Shown: positions 1 through 8,248 of the stretch, piece after piece
Numbering within the stretch: position 1 is the stretch's first letter
How the letters are laid out: every line of letters begins with the position of its first letter
Source: Labilibacter sediminis
GTDB lineage: Bacteria > Bacteroidota > Bacteroidia > Bacteroidales > Marinilabiliaceae
DNA: 64,000 nucleotides
Assembly (NCBI RefSeq): GCF_005877885.1
Contig: NZ_VCHY01000006.1
Span: 124,001-188,000, forward strand
Direction: 5' to 3'
Notes under the pieces: model-generated
The model's database searches: none
Told to the model about the DNA's origin: nothing
Seen by the model: the letters and a program-made list of their open reading frames with translations, nothing else
Position numbers and translations under genes: made by a program

Positions 1-1426
1 TATAAATATAACAACCAAGGCCTCAGGAGTTTTAGAGCGTTTGCGTCAGCTTGAACTGGGCAAAGAAACAACCCAGAGAACTTTTAATTATTATAAGTAT
101 CTGGATGAATATTTTCAACAAGGCTCTGATTACAGTGAAATTGTGGTGCCTTCGTCAATGGGAATCACTAATTTAACTTTAAGTGAATTGGTGAAAAATT
201 TATTGATTCTGTCCAAACAGCGGGATGATTTGATTGGTCGAAAGCAGGAAAAAAGTCCTTATCTGAAAAATCTGGATGTTGAAATTAAAAATTTAAGCAA
301 GAGTATTGTTGAAAACATTAGGTTCTCACTAGAGCAACTTCAACGTGAGTTAAATGACTACGATAAGCAGATTGTTGTATTAGAGGAGCAGGTTGAAAAT
401 TTACCAAAAACTGAGCGTCAGCTGGTGGGTATAGAACGTAAGTTTCAGATTAATGATGCCATTTATACTTTTTTATTGCAGAAACGAGCGGATGCACAGA
501 TTGCCAAAGCCAGTAATCTTCCTGAGCATGAAATAGTAGAGCCTGCGCGGGTAATTGAAAAGGTTTTTCCGGATACAAAAATACATTTGGTATTGGCAGT
601 ATTTCTTGGTTTGTTAATACCGTCATTGATAATAACAATTCGTGAATTGATTGACGATCGTATTAAAAATGAGGATATGCTGACCGATACTTATTCGAAT
701 ACTCCATTTTTAGGAACAGTTATACGCAACACGGAATCCGATGAAGAATTGGTAGTGCATAATTCACCAGTATCAGCTATTTCAGAAACTTTTAGAACCA
801 TCAGAACCAATTTGTTTTTCTTTATTAAAAGGGAAGAGCATAAAACAATATTGGTCTCCTCTTGTATTGCGGGTGAAGGAAAAAGTTTTATAGCTTTTAA
901 TCTGGCAACTTCATTAGCTACCATGGGTAAAAAAACAATTATTGTAGGATATGATATGCGTAAAAAGGGACAGTTTAAATCTTTTGAGCATAATCGAAGG
1001 ATTGGATTAAGCTCTTATTACGTAAAGGATAAAGTCATTGACGAGATTATTCAATCTTCTCATATCGATCATTTGGATTTTATTGTTCCGGGAGTCATTC
1101 CACCAAATCCATTGGAATTAATAGGTACTGATATGACAACCACATTGATTGAGGATCTTAAGAAAAAATACGATTATATTGTTTTTGATACTCCGCCGGT
1201 AGGTGTTTTAAGTGATGGCTATTTGCTGATGAAACATGCTGATGTTAACTTGTTTGTAGTCAGGGAAAAGTTTACCAGAAAACAGATTTTAAATACGGTT
1301 TTGCAGGATGTCCGTCAGAAAGAATTTAAGAATTTTGGTTTGGTGTTAAATGCCAGTAAAATGGATGGTAGGAGGTATAGGTATGACTATTATAATAAGT
1401 ATAATAATTCAAATGATCTATCCTAA
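1..1426 (+). CDS. wzc: Wzc-like tyrosine kinase / chain-length co-polymerase, 5' end missing
   Basis: The reading frame is open from base 2, so the gene starts upstream of the window; about 474 codons remain. The visible part has a coiled-coil periplasmic stretch, the PKTERQL motif and the family's AIYTFLLQKRADAQ-like segment, a second transmembrane helix at about bases 580-650, and a cytoplasmic kinase domain. Walker A is AGEGKS (bases about 868-885), Walker B is VFDTPP (about 1180-1197), and a Tyr-rich tail (RRYRYDYYNKY) lies at 1370-1402. Known BY-kinases autophosphorylate this tail and control polysaccharide polymerisation and export with Wza. The Walker A' motif reads IIVGYDMR, where the family normally has Asp at the Gly position. 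A full-length paralogue with a normal motif lies at 50128-52539. The next gene starts 10 bases later, suggesting one operon. Confidence 0.93.
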   Translation, partial: INITTKASGVLERLRQLELGKETTQRTFNYYKYLDEYFQQGSDYSEIVVPSSMGITNLTLSELVKNLLILSKQRDDLIGRKQEKSPYLKNLDVEIKNLSKSIVENIRFSLEQLQRELNDYDKQIVVLEEQVENLPKTERQLVGIERKFQINDAIYTFLLQKRADAQIAKASNLPEHEIVEPARVIEKVFPDTKIHLVLAVFLGLLIPSLIITIRELIDDRIKNEDMLTDTYSNTPFLGTVIRNTESDEELVVHNSPVSAISETFRTIRTNLFFFIKREEHKTILVSSCIAGEGKSFIAFNLATSLATMGKKTIIVGYDMRKKGQFKSFEHNRRIGLSSYYVKDKVIDEIIQSSHIDHLDFIVPGVIPPNPLELIGTDMTTTLIEDLKKKYDYIVFDTPPVGVLSDGYLLMKHADVNLFVVREKFTRKQILNTVLQDVRQKEFKNFGLVLNASKMDGRRYRYDYYNKYNNSNDLS

Positions 1427-1436
1427 ATAGAAAACT

Positions 1437-2564
1437 ATGGCTGATCATGTTCCGCATAGTATTTGTTTTGTTATTCCAAACTTTGTAACATTTAGCACTG
1501 GAGGAGCTGAAATCCAGGTGCATTATCTCTCACAGGCTTTCTTGGAAAGAGGATGGCGTGTTGAAGTGGTGTGTGCTGGTGTAGGTCACGAAAAGGAAAT
1601 AGTAGAATCGCCATTTTATAATCGGCAAATTACTTATCATTATTATCAGAAGAAGAAAATAAGATCGCTAGAGTTTTTCAGTGTACTCAAATCTTTAAAG
1701 AAAACAAGTTCACGTTATTATTATCAACGTACTGATTTTGCGCTTACCGCAGCTACATTATGGTTTTGTAAGTTTAAAAAACAAAAGATGATTTACGCTT
1801 TGGCCTCCGATAGTGATGCCCAAAGAGGAAAGTACCTGACTTTGTTTAAAGAATATTCCTATAGCAGTCAGTACAAAAAAAATATTAGAAAATTAGATTT
1901 TCTGTTGCTGGATAAAATGATAGAATGTGCCAAGAGAAATAGTGATTATGTGATTTGTCAGAGTAAACAGCAGGTAATTGATTTCAAGAAAAACTTTAAT
2001 AAAACTGGAGAAATAATATCTAACTCTTTTGTTGGGGAGGCAAAAACTGAAGTGCAGAAAGAGAATGTAGTGTTATGGGTGGGAAATAACAATCCCGTTA
2101 AACGCCCATGGCTTTTTGTACAATTGGCTGCTATGTTTGCTCATATACCTGACTGGAGGTTTGTGATGATAGGATCGGCTTGTGAGCTTATTCAGGAGTT
2201 TGATATTCCTGATAATTTGGATGTGGTTGGTGCTTTAAGTTATGATGAAACGAATCAATGGTTTTTAAAATCAAAGGTTTGTGTTAATACCAGTATAAAA
2301 GAAGGTTTGCCAAATACTTTTATTCTAAGCTGGTGGTGTAAAACATTAGTGATGAGTCTGGAAGTGAATCCGGATGGAATTTTCAATAACCATAAAAATG
2401 GCTATTGTTTTGATAATGATTTAAAGGATTTAAGTATAGCTTTAAACAAGGTGATGGATAGATCATTGGACACCGAGTCGGCGATAAAAAATGGAGAGGA
2501 GCACTTGAAACAGCATTTTAACCTTGATAAAAACATAAATAAATTACTTAAAATAATTAGCTGA
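1437..2564 (+). CDS. Glycosyltransferase family 4 (GT-B)
   Basis: A 375-residue protein with a two-Rossmann GT-B layout. The N-terminal glycine-rich loop is in STGGAEIQVHYLSQAF (about residues 20-35), and the C-terminal donor half has VLWVGNNNPVKRPW near residue 215 and the acidic KEGLPNTFILSWW segment near residue 285, matching the E-x7-E donor-binding region of GT4 enzymes. It probably transfers one sugar of a polysaccharide repeat unit on the cytoplasmic face of the membrane; donor and acceptor cannot be read from the sequence. It starts 10 bases after wzc and is followed 60 bases later by another GT4. Confidence 0.88.
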   Translation: MADHVPHSICFVIPNFVTFSTGGAEIQVHYLSQAFLERGWRVEVVCAGVGHEKEIVESPFYNRQITYHYYQKKKIRSLEFFSVLKSLKKTSSRYYYQRTDFALTAATLWFCKFKKQKMIYALASDSDAQRGKYLTLFKEYSYSSQYKKNIRKLDFLLLDKMIECAKRNSDYVICQSKQQVIDFKKNFNKTGEIISNSFVGEAKTEVQKENVVLWVGNNNPVKRPWLFVQLAAMFAHIPDWRFVMIGSACELIQEFDIPDNLDVVGALSYDETNQWFLKSKVCVNTSIKEGLPNTFILSWWCKTLVMSLEVNPDGIFNNHKNGYCFDNDLKDLSIALNKVMDRSLDTESAIKNGEEHLKQHFNLDKNINKLLKIIS

Positions 2565-2624
2565 TAATTCTAAACAGGATAGTATTTCTGAAATGATGCA
2601 TGTAGTAACCCAATATCATTAAAA

Positions 2625-3866
2625 ATGAAAGTAATTCAACTTTGTGGAAAAGATTTTTTTGGCGCAGGAAGAGCTGCGTACAGGTTGCACCAAGGGCTGC
2701 AAAAGGCAGGTGTTGAATCTGTAATGTGGGTGGGTGCCAAAAGGTCAAATGATGCTACAGTAGTTGATATTCGCGCTTCATACTTTAAAAAGAAAATGAG
2801 TAAGGTTTTTGTGAGGCTCGAAAAACTGTTTGTTAAAAAGTATGGAGGAAATGCCAGGGAAATGTTTTCAGTGGGTTCTTTTGGACATGCAATAAAAAAG
2901 AGAATAGAGAAAGAGAAACCCGACATCATTCATCTGCACTGGATAAATAGAGGATTTTTAGATTTTAGAGAATTGCGTGACTTCAAAATACCTGTGGTTA
3001 TCTCTTTGCACGATATGTGGTGGTACACAGGAGGTTGTCATTACGATGAAGGTTGTGGAAAATATGTGCATACTTGTGGTAAATGCCCGGTTTTGCAATC
3101 AGATAAGCATATGGGTTTAAGTTACAATCACCTAATTCAAAAGAAAGATATTTTAGATAGTTTATCGAAAGTGGCATTTGTAGGCTTAAGCTCCTGGATG
3201 GCCAATTGTGCCAAAAGAAGCACTATAGGTCAAATTCATAAAGTAGTTCAAATTTCCAACGGAATTGATATTGAAAAGTTTAAAGCTGTTGATAGGAAGA
3301 ATGCGCGTGTAAAATTAGGTTTGCCTTTAAATAAGTTTTTGTTGCTGTTTGCTGCTGTGGATGTATTATCTGAATCCAGAAAAGGGTATCAGTATATCAG
3401 TAAGGCACTGACTCATTTGAATCAGGAGTATGAAGTAATTGTAGTAGGGGAAAAAGGTAAGGAAGAAATAATAGGCGGGCTGAAGGCTCATTATATTGGC
3501 GAGATTAGTGATGATCAGCTTTTGATTGACTATATGTCTGCAGTAGATGTTTCTGTGGTTCCTTCTCTTCAGGAAAATCTATCTAATCTAATTATGGAAA
3601 GCTTGTCGTGCTCAACGCCTGTGGTCGCTTTTAATATTGGAGGAAATGGAGATATGATAAAGCATAGGGAAAACGGTTACCTGGCCCTTGAAAAGAATGT
3701 AGAAGATTTGGCAGAAGGTATCCGTTATTGTTGCAATACAGATCATAACGAAGTTTTAAGATTGAACGCACGGAAAAAAGTAGTAGATGAGTTTAATATC
3801 AATCAGGTGGCAAAAAAATATATAGGACTATATCAATTGATGATGAATAAAACAACGAATGATTAA
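2625..3866 (+). CDS. Glycosyltransferase family 4
   Basis: A 413-residue GT-B protein. The N-terminus (MKVIQLCGKDFFGAGRAAYR) has the acceptor-side Gly loop, and DIIHLHWINRGF plus the ISLHDMWWYTGGCHYD segment with several Cys and His residues (about residues 127-160) is typical of the WcaC-like GT4 subgroup. The C-terminal half has VPSLQENLSNLIMESLSC, the E-x7-E-type donor loop. The 3' end overlaps the polymerase gene by 8 bases, so the two are probably translationally coupled. Sugar specificity is unknown. Confidence 0.88.
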   Translation: MKVIQLCGKDFFGAGRAAYRLHQGLQKAGVESVMWVGAKRSNDATVVDIRASYFKKKMSKVFVRLEKLFVKKYGGNAREMFSVGSFGHAIKKRIEKEKPDIIHLHWINRGFLDFRELRDFKIPVVISLHDMWWYTGGCHYDEGCGKYVHTCGKCPVLQSDKHMGLSYNHLIQKKDILDSLSKVAFVGLSSWMANCAKRSTIGQIHKVVQISNGIDIEKFKAVDRKNARVKLGLPLNKFLLLFAAVDVLSESRKGYQYISKALTHLNQEYEVIVVGEKGKEEIIGGLKAHYIGEISDDQLLIDYMSAVDVSVVPSLQENLSNLIMESLSCSTPVVAFNIGGNGDMIKHRENGYLALEKNVEDLAEGIRYCCNTDHNEVLRLNARKKVVDEFNINQVAKKYIGLYQLMMNKTTND

Positions 3867-5118
3867 TCTTTCTAAAATAACGGATTATCTGTTGGTTTAC
3901 CTGTTAATTGCATTTTCAGGTGTGCCTTTCTTTTACAGGGCAAACATGTTAATGATGCTGGGATTCCTTGTTTTTCCATTGGTAGTTTTTGTTGTTCGAA
4001 AAAGAAAGATTGATCGTTTTATTGTGTATTACATATTGATTGCCTTGGTGGTTCAGATTGGGCAGATGCTTAAGTTTTATGATTTACCCATTGCTACATT
4101 TTTAGGTCTTCACATACGTTTACTTTTTGCCTATCTTACGATTAGGGCAGTAGGAAATAAAACCATAGGTTATTATACAAATATTCTCTGTTTTTCAGTT
4201 ATTACGAGCTTGTTGTTTTATTTACCATCGTATGCCAGTGGTTTCGAACCTCTGTTAAAATCCGCTGTTGTACCGTTTTTTGATAATCCTTTTATAAAGG
4301 AAAGTAACTACGTATATCATCCAAATGTAATACTGTACACTATAAACACAAAGGGGGAGGGGTTAAGCTGGTTAAAACGTAATTCCGGACCTTTCTGGGA
4401 GCCGGGAGCATTTTCCGGTTTTTTAATTCTGGCTTTGATCTTTCAAATTATTCAAACCGGAACTATAAATAATACTAAAAGCAAAATTTTAATTTTAGGA
4501 GTAGTATCTACTTTCTCTACATCGGGCTTGATGGTGTTAGTTATACTGTTGCTTTTTTATTTTTTACTGAATAAAAAATTAGGGTATAGGTATTTTGTAA
4601 TGCCTCTTTTGGCAATAGGTGGTGTGGTGTTATTTTTCTCGGTAGATTTTATCGGGGCCAAAGTGATAAGTAAAATTAACTTTACGCATTCCACTTATAA
4701 TACGCGATTTAAAAGTGCATGGCTGGATATAAATGATTTTATTAAAAATCCTGTTTTGGGTTTAGGCCGATCTGAGAAGAGTAGATTTCAGGCAGAAACA
4801 AGAGGTAGGTTAATTCATCGCAATAATGGAGTTACCAATCACCTGGCCATGTATGGTGGTATTGTCTTTTTAATATATTTCTATTTGATATATCTGGCCT
4901 TTTACAGAATGTGTATTGCTCATGATGTAGATAAACGAATGGCATTTTTTGCACTGGTCATTATCATGTTAATAGGATTTTCACAGGTTTATTTTACCCG
5001 TGTGTTTTTTATAGCACTATCAATGATGCCCGTATTATTTAATGGAAAGAAAAGAATAATTAAATCCACCGGAAGTTTTAACCCGGATTATGTGTTAGAA
5101 CATCGTTATGAGGAATGA
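3859..5118 (+). CDS. O-antigen polymerase/ligase-like membrane protein (Wzy candidate)
   Basis: A 419-residue polytopic membrane protein with roughly ten hydrophobic segments and a large extracytoplasmic loop at about residues 130-185 containing NSGPFWEPGAFSGF, a motif common in Bacteroidota Wzy/O-antigen ligase-like proteins. Short loops with Arg (RFKSAW, LGLGRSEKSRF) follow at about 285-315. It probably joins lipid-linked repeat units in the periplasm. Its last 13 or so codons (FNPDYVLEHRYEE) and stop codon are supplied by the left end of the inverted-repeat element at 5078-5250, so the native C-terminus may have been replaced. A polymerase is more likely than a ligase because of the operon context, but sequence alone does not settle this. 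Confidence 0.8.
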   Translation: MINLSKITDYLLVYLLIAFSGVPFFYRANMLMMLGFLVFPLVVFVVRKRKIDRFIVYYILIALVVQIGQMLKFYDLPIATFLGLHIRLLFAYLTIRAVGNKTIGYYTNILCFSVITSLLFYLPSYASGFEPLLKSAVVPFFDNPFIKESNYVYHPNVILYTINTKGEGLSWLKRNSGPFWEPGAFSGFLILALIFQIIQTGTINNTKSKILILGVVSTFSTSGLMVLVILLLFYFLLNKKLGYRYFVMPLLAIGGVVLFFSVDFIGAKVISKINFTHSTYNTRFKSAWLDINDFIKNPVLGLGRSEKSRFQAETRGRLIHRNNGVTNHLAMYGGIVFLIYFYLIYLAFYRMCIAHDVDKRMAFFALVIIMLIGFSQVYFTRVFFIALSMMPVLFNGKKRIIKSTGSFNPDYVLEHRYEE

Positions 5119-5250
5119 AAGTGCAAACAATCAAGGACTTGTTGAGACGACTCATAGCACCACTATGGTGAGTTGAAACAAGTTAGTTTACGCCTTGATT
5201 GGCAGTAGTTTCATTACGTAATAGGTTTTCTAACGCATATTGCGGGTTTA
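5078..5250. repeat. MITE-like element with terminal inverted repeats, copy 1
   Basis: The ends are imperfect inverted repeats: left TAACCCGGATTATGTGTTAG (5079-5098) and right, read on the other strand, AAACCCGCAATATGCGTTAG (5231-5250); extending two bases inward (GAA/GAA) 18 of 22 bases match. Nested inside are further inverted pairs (AATCAAGG with CCTTGATT, ACTTGTT with AACAAGT, CACCA with TGGTG), so the whole unit could fold into one long hairpin. A homologous unit of nearly the same length lies at 16325-16499. There is no coding capacity, so it resembles a non-autonomous mobile element. It overlaps the 3' end of the upstream polymerase gene. Confidence 0.75.
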
Positions 5251-5332
5251 ATGTATGAGCTTAATTTTTTTAGTAATCAGAATGAGAAATAGTATTATTT
5301 ATTGATTCGGAAGTTATTTAGATAATAAAGTA

Positions 5333-6217
5333 ATGAGAATGAAGATATTCGTAGTTATTGCCGTTTTTAACCGTAAAGAATACACAATGCAATGTTTGCA
5401 ATTGCTGGAGAATCAGTCTTTCAAAGATTTTAGCATTGTTGTGGTTGATGATGGTTCAACGGATGGTACAAACGAAGCAATTCAGAATAGTTATCCCGAT
5501 GTTATGTTGGTGCAGGGAACCGGTAATTGGTGGTGGACAAAATCGATGAATAAAGGATGTGAGGAAGCTATAAAACATGGAGCAGAAGTACTGATTACCT
5601 TAAACAATGATACTTTATTTGATGAAAAGTTTATTGAAAAATTAGTTCGGTTGCACCATGAAAATCCAAGGTCTGTTTTGGGTTGTATAAATCTGGTGAA
5701 GAAAGAGCAGGAATATATTTTCTTTTCAGGAATAAAAAAGAATATTTGGTGGAAAGCCAGGGAGGTAAAGTACCATAAGGCTTTTACACCAATGGTAAAC
5801 GACCTGAGCGGCCTGCATAATACAAGGTGTTTAAATGGAAGAGGAACAGTAATTCCTGTTTCCATTTTTAAGGAAATTGGAGGCTATGATGAAAATAAAT
5901 TTCCACAATATGCATCCGATTATGATTTAACCCTCAGGGTTCAAAGGCACGCTTATAAGTGTTTAATTAGTTATGATGTTAAGGTTTATTCGTTTGTGGA
6001 AGAAACCGGAGACGGTAAAAGTTTTGTGAAACAATCCGGGGCTACATTTTTTAAGTCATTTATTAATCCATATTCGCAAACAAGTTTAAAAATGTGGTAC
6101 CGTTATTACAAGGAACATGCTCCGCAAACTACATTTATATTAGGTTTTTTAATACAGCAATTGCGTACAATCTATGCTTTCTGTAAAAAGAGAAATTTAC
6201 TGTCAGATATAGAGTAA
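5333..6217 (+). CDS. Glycosyltransferase family 2 (GT-A)
   Basis: A 294-residue GT-A enzyme. It starts with the beta-strand/loop IFVVIAVFNRKEYT, has the nucleotide-binding VVDDGSTDGT at about residues 39-48, and LNNDT (about 93-97) in place of the DxD metal motif, as in the rhamnosyltransferase-like GT2 group. The later FPQYASDYDLTLRVQRHAY stretch (about 186-204) resembles the ED/DxxL region of this group. The protein is cytoplasmic with no transmembrane segment until a weak C-terminal amphipathic region. It follows the inverted-repeat element by 82 bases and probably continues the same biosynthetic run. Confidence 0.88.
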   Translation: MRMKIFVVIAVFNRKEYTMQCLQLLENQSFKDFSIVVVDDGSTDGTNEAIQNSYPDVMLVQGTGNWWWTKSMNKGCEEAIKHGAEVLITLNNDTLFDEKFIEKLVRLHHENPRSVLGCINLVKKEQEYIFFSGIKKNIWWKAREVKYHKAFTPMVNDLSGLHNTRCLNGRGTVIPVSIFKEIGGYDENKFPQYASDYDLTLRVQRHAYKCLISYDVKVYSFVEETGDGKSFVKQSGATFFKSFINPYSQTSLKMWYRYYKEHAPQTTFILGFLIQQLRTIYAFCKKRNLLSDIE

Positions 6218-6242
6218 TTGTTAAATTATTACAAGAGGAAGA

Positions 6243-7208
6243 ATGATTTCATTTATCATCATAGGACGTAATGAAGGATGGCGTTTAAAACTATGCTTAA
6301 AAAGTGCTGAAAAGACCATTAAGCAATGTAAATTAAATGCCGAAATTATTTATGTAGATTCTCAATCAACAGATGATAGTTTAAGGGTGGTTAAGGAGTT
6401 TGCTTTGGTAAAAGTTTTTGTCATAACAGGAAAATACAATGCTGCCATAGCGCGTAACATAGGAGTGAAAGAATCTCAGGGTGACAGCCTGGTGTTTTTA
6501 GATGGAGACATGGAGGTAAATCCAGACTTTTTAAGCCTGATTTTTGATGATCAACAGAAGCTTAAATACGATTTTGTTTCGGGTAACTTTATGAATTATT
6601 ATTACGATGATGAGGGTAATTTTTTAAGTAAAGATTTTTATAAAAAGATATACTGTGCGCAGGATACCTATCAATATACCACAGGCGGATTATTTGCCAT
6701 AAAGCGGACAATATGGGAAAGTGTAGGTGGGATGAAATCTAAATATAAAAAAGGACAGGATTTAGATTTTGGTTATAGACTGGCGAACAGGGGAGTTTTT
6801 TTATTGCGAAAAAAAGAATGTATGGCCAACCATCATACCATTGATTATAAAAACGAAAAACGACTTTGGAGATCATTTTCCGATGGTACTTATGTATATC
6901 CAAGGGCCGTTTTATATCGTGATCATTTTTTTAATAAGTATGTGTTAAAGCGCTTGTTAACCAGCGATCCTACATGGTTGATGTTGATGATGTGCATTAT
7001 TACATCAGCAACAGAATCTCATGTTTATCCTTTGTTGGTTTATGTGTTTTTTAGTGTGGCAGCAGTCATGTATTCTATGCGTAAAATTGGTTTTAAAGGG
7101 TTGTTTAATAGGGTGGTAAATCATGTTTTTCGAGATATTTTTAATGTGTTTGCATTGTTCCTGTTTTTTCCTCGAAAAACAAAGGAATTGGCATATAAAA
7201 AAGTGTAA
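6243..7208 (+). CDS. Glycosyltransferase family 2 with C-terminal membrane segments
   Basis: A 321-residue GT-A protein: MISFIIIGRNEGWRLKLCLK at the N-terminus, YVDSQSTDDS near residue 38, the GDMEVN metal-site region near residue 91, and GQDLDFGYRLANRG near residue 175. Hydrophobic stretches at about residues 240-275 and near the C-terminus suggest membrane association. It begins 25 bases after the previous GT2 and is separated from the next gene by 8 bases, so it is in the same operon. Sugar specificity is unknown. Confidence 0.87.
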   Translation: MISFIIIGRNEGWRLKLCLKSAEKTIKQCKLNAEIIYVDSQSTDDSLRVVKEFALVKVFVITGKYNAAIARNIGVKESQGDSLVFLDGDMEVNPDFLSLIFDDQQKLKYDFVSGNFMNYYYDDEGNFLSKDFYKKIYCAQDTYQYTTGGLFAIKRTIWESVGGMKSKYKKGQDLDFGYRLANRGVFLLRKKECMANHHTIDYKNEKRLWRSFSDGTYVYPRAVLYRDHFFNKYVLKRLLTSDPTWLMLMMCIITSATESHVYPLLVYVFFSVAAVMYSMRKIGFKGLFNRVVNHVFRDIFNVFALFLFFPRKTKELAYKKV

Positions 7209-7216
7209 TCATTAAA

Positions 7217-8248
7217 GTGAAGAAAGTAAAAGCCATAGTAAAGCGTTTGTTCTATTTTTCAATGGGTGTTTTAAATTTTAAGATACTCAGGGAGATTGCA
7301 GATAGAAATTTGCTTGTGATTAACTACCATAGTATCTATGATGTAGATGAGGATGCCCGGATTAGTAAGAATATCTACAGAACAGAAGAGGAATTTGAGC
7401 AGGATATTGTCTTTTTAAAAAAGCACTATCAGTTTATTAGCCTTCCGCAATTACTTAATTATCTGCAACAAGGCACAAAACTTCCACCAAATAGTGTTTT
7501 TTTAACTTTCGATGATGGTTTAAAAGTCGTTTATGATAAGATAAGGCCTATTTTAAATAAACATCAGGTGAGTGCGGCATTTTTTCTAAACCCATCATTT
7601 GTTGATAATGCTGATTTACATTTTCAACGTAAGAAAAACCTGTTGCAGGCAAAGGTTAAGAAGAATGAGATTGAAGCGAAGAAACAAAAATGGAAAGAAA
7701 TATTTTTAACAGTCAATATAGATACAGTAAATTTTCATAAAGGATTAAAGAGGGTAGATTTTAATCGATCTTACATTTTAAATTCTTTATTTGAACTGTT
7801 CGAGATAGATCTGGAAACTTACCAGAAAAAGAATCAAATATATCTAAATAGCACTGAAATAGAACAAATGATCTCGGAAGGATTTGTGTTTGGAGGACAT
7901 AGTATGGATCATCCTAATTATGATGAATTATCATTTGGCGAACAGAAAAAGCAAACTTTAGATAGTATTTATTGGGTACGTAAAAAGTACGACCTGGTGT
8001 ACTCCATATTTGCTTTCCCTTTACGTGATCACAATATTTCGCAAAAATTATTAAAAGCAATTCAATCGCATTGCGAAGTCTCATTTGGTGTGATGGGTTT
8101 AGGTGAAGATGTTTTTAAAAATCATATTCAGCGTATAGATGCTGAAAGCAACGGTGCATCGATGATACAAGTTTTAAAGTTCGAGTATTTAAAATACATC
8201 ACTCGAAAAATTATGGGAATACAAAAGTTTAAACGACCAGTGGAATAA
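7217..8248 (+). CDS. Polysaccharide deacetylase (NodB/CE4 family)
   Basis: A 343-residue protein with the CE4 motif LTFDDG at about residues 95-100 (the second Asp binds the metal) and the metal-binding HSMDHPN at about 228-234. A long charged, Lys-rich helical insertion (about residues 140-170) lies between the two motifs. There is no signal peptide, so it either acts in the cytoplasm or is exported atypically. The start is GTG at 7217; no nearer in-frame ATG leaves the conserved N-terminus intact. CE4 enzymes remove N-acetyl or O-acetyl groups from sugars. The stop codon abuts the flippase start, which indicates tight coupling. Confidence 0.85.
   Translation: MKKVKAIVKRLFYFSMGVLNFKILREIADRNLLVINYHSIYDVDEDARISKNIYRTEEEFEQDIVFLKKHYQFISLPQLLNYLQQGTKLPPNSVFLTFDDGLKVVYDKIRPILNKHQVSAAFFLNPSFVDNADLHFQRKKNLLQAKVKKNEIEAKKQKWKEIFLTVNIDTVNFHKGLKRVDFNRSYILNSLFELFEIDLETYQKKNQIYLNSTEIEQMISEGFVFGGHSMDHPNYDELSFGEQKKQTLDSIYWVRKKYDLVYSIFAFPLRDHNISQKLLKAIQSHCEVSFGVMGLGEDVFKNHIQRIDAESNGASMIQVLKFEYLKYITRKIMGIQKFKRPVE

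Noticed and set aside
5078-5250. Invertible promoter like those of Bacteroides capsule loci (inverted repeats about 130-150 bases apart)
   Set aside because: The element has a homologous intergenic copy, contains no clear TAnnTTTG promoter, and no recombinase gene is in view; a MITE explains it better.
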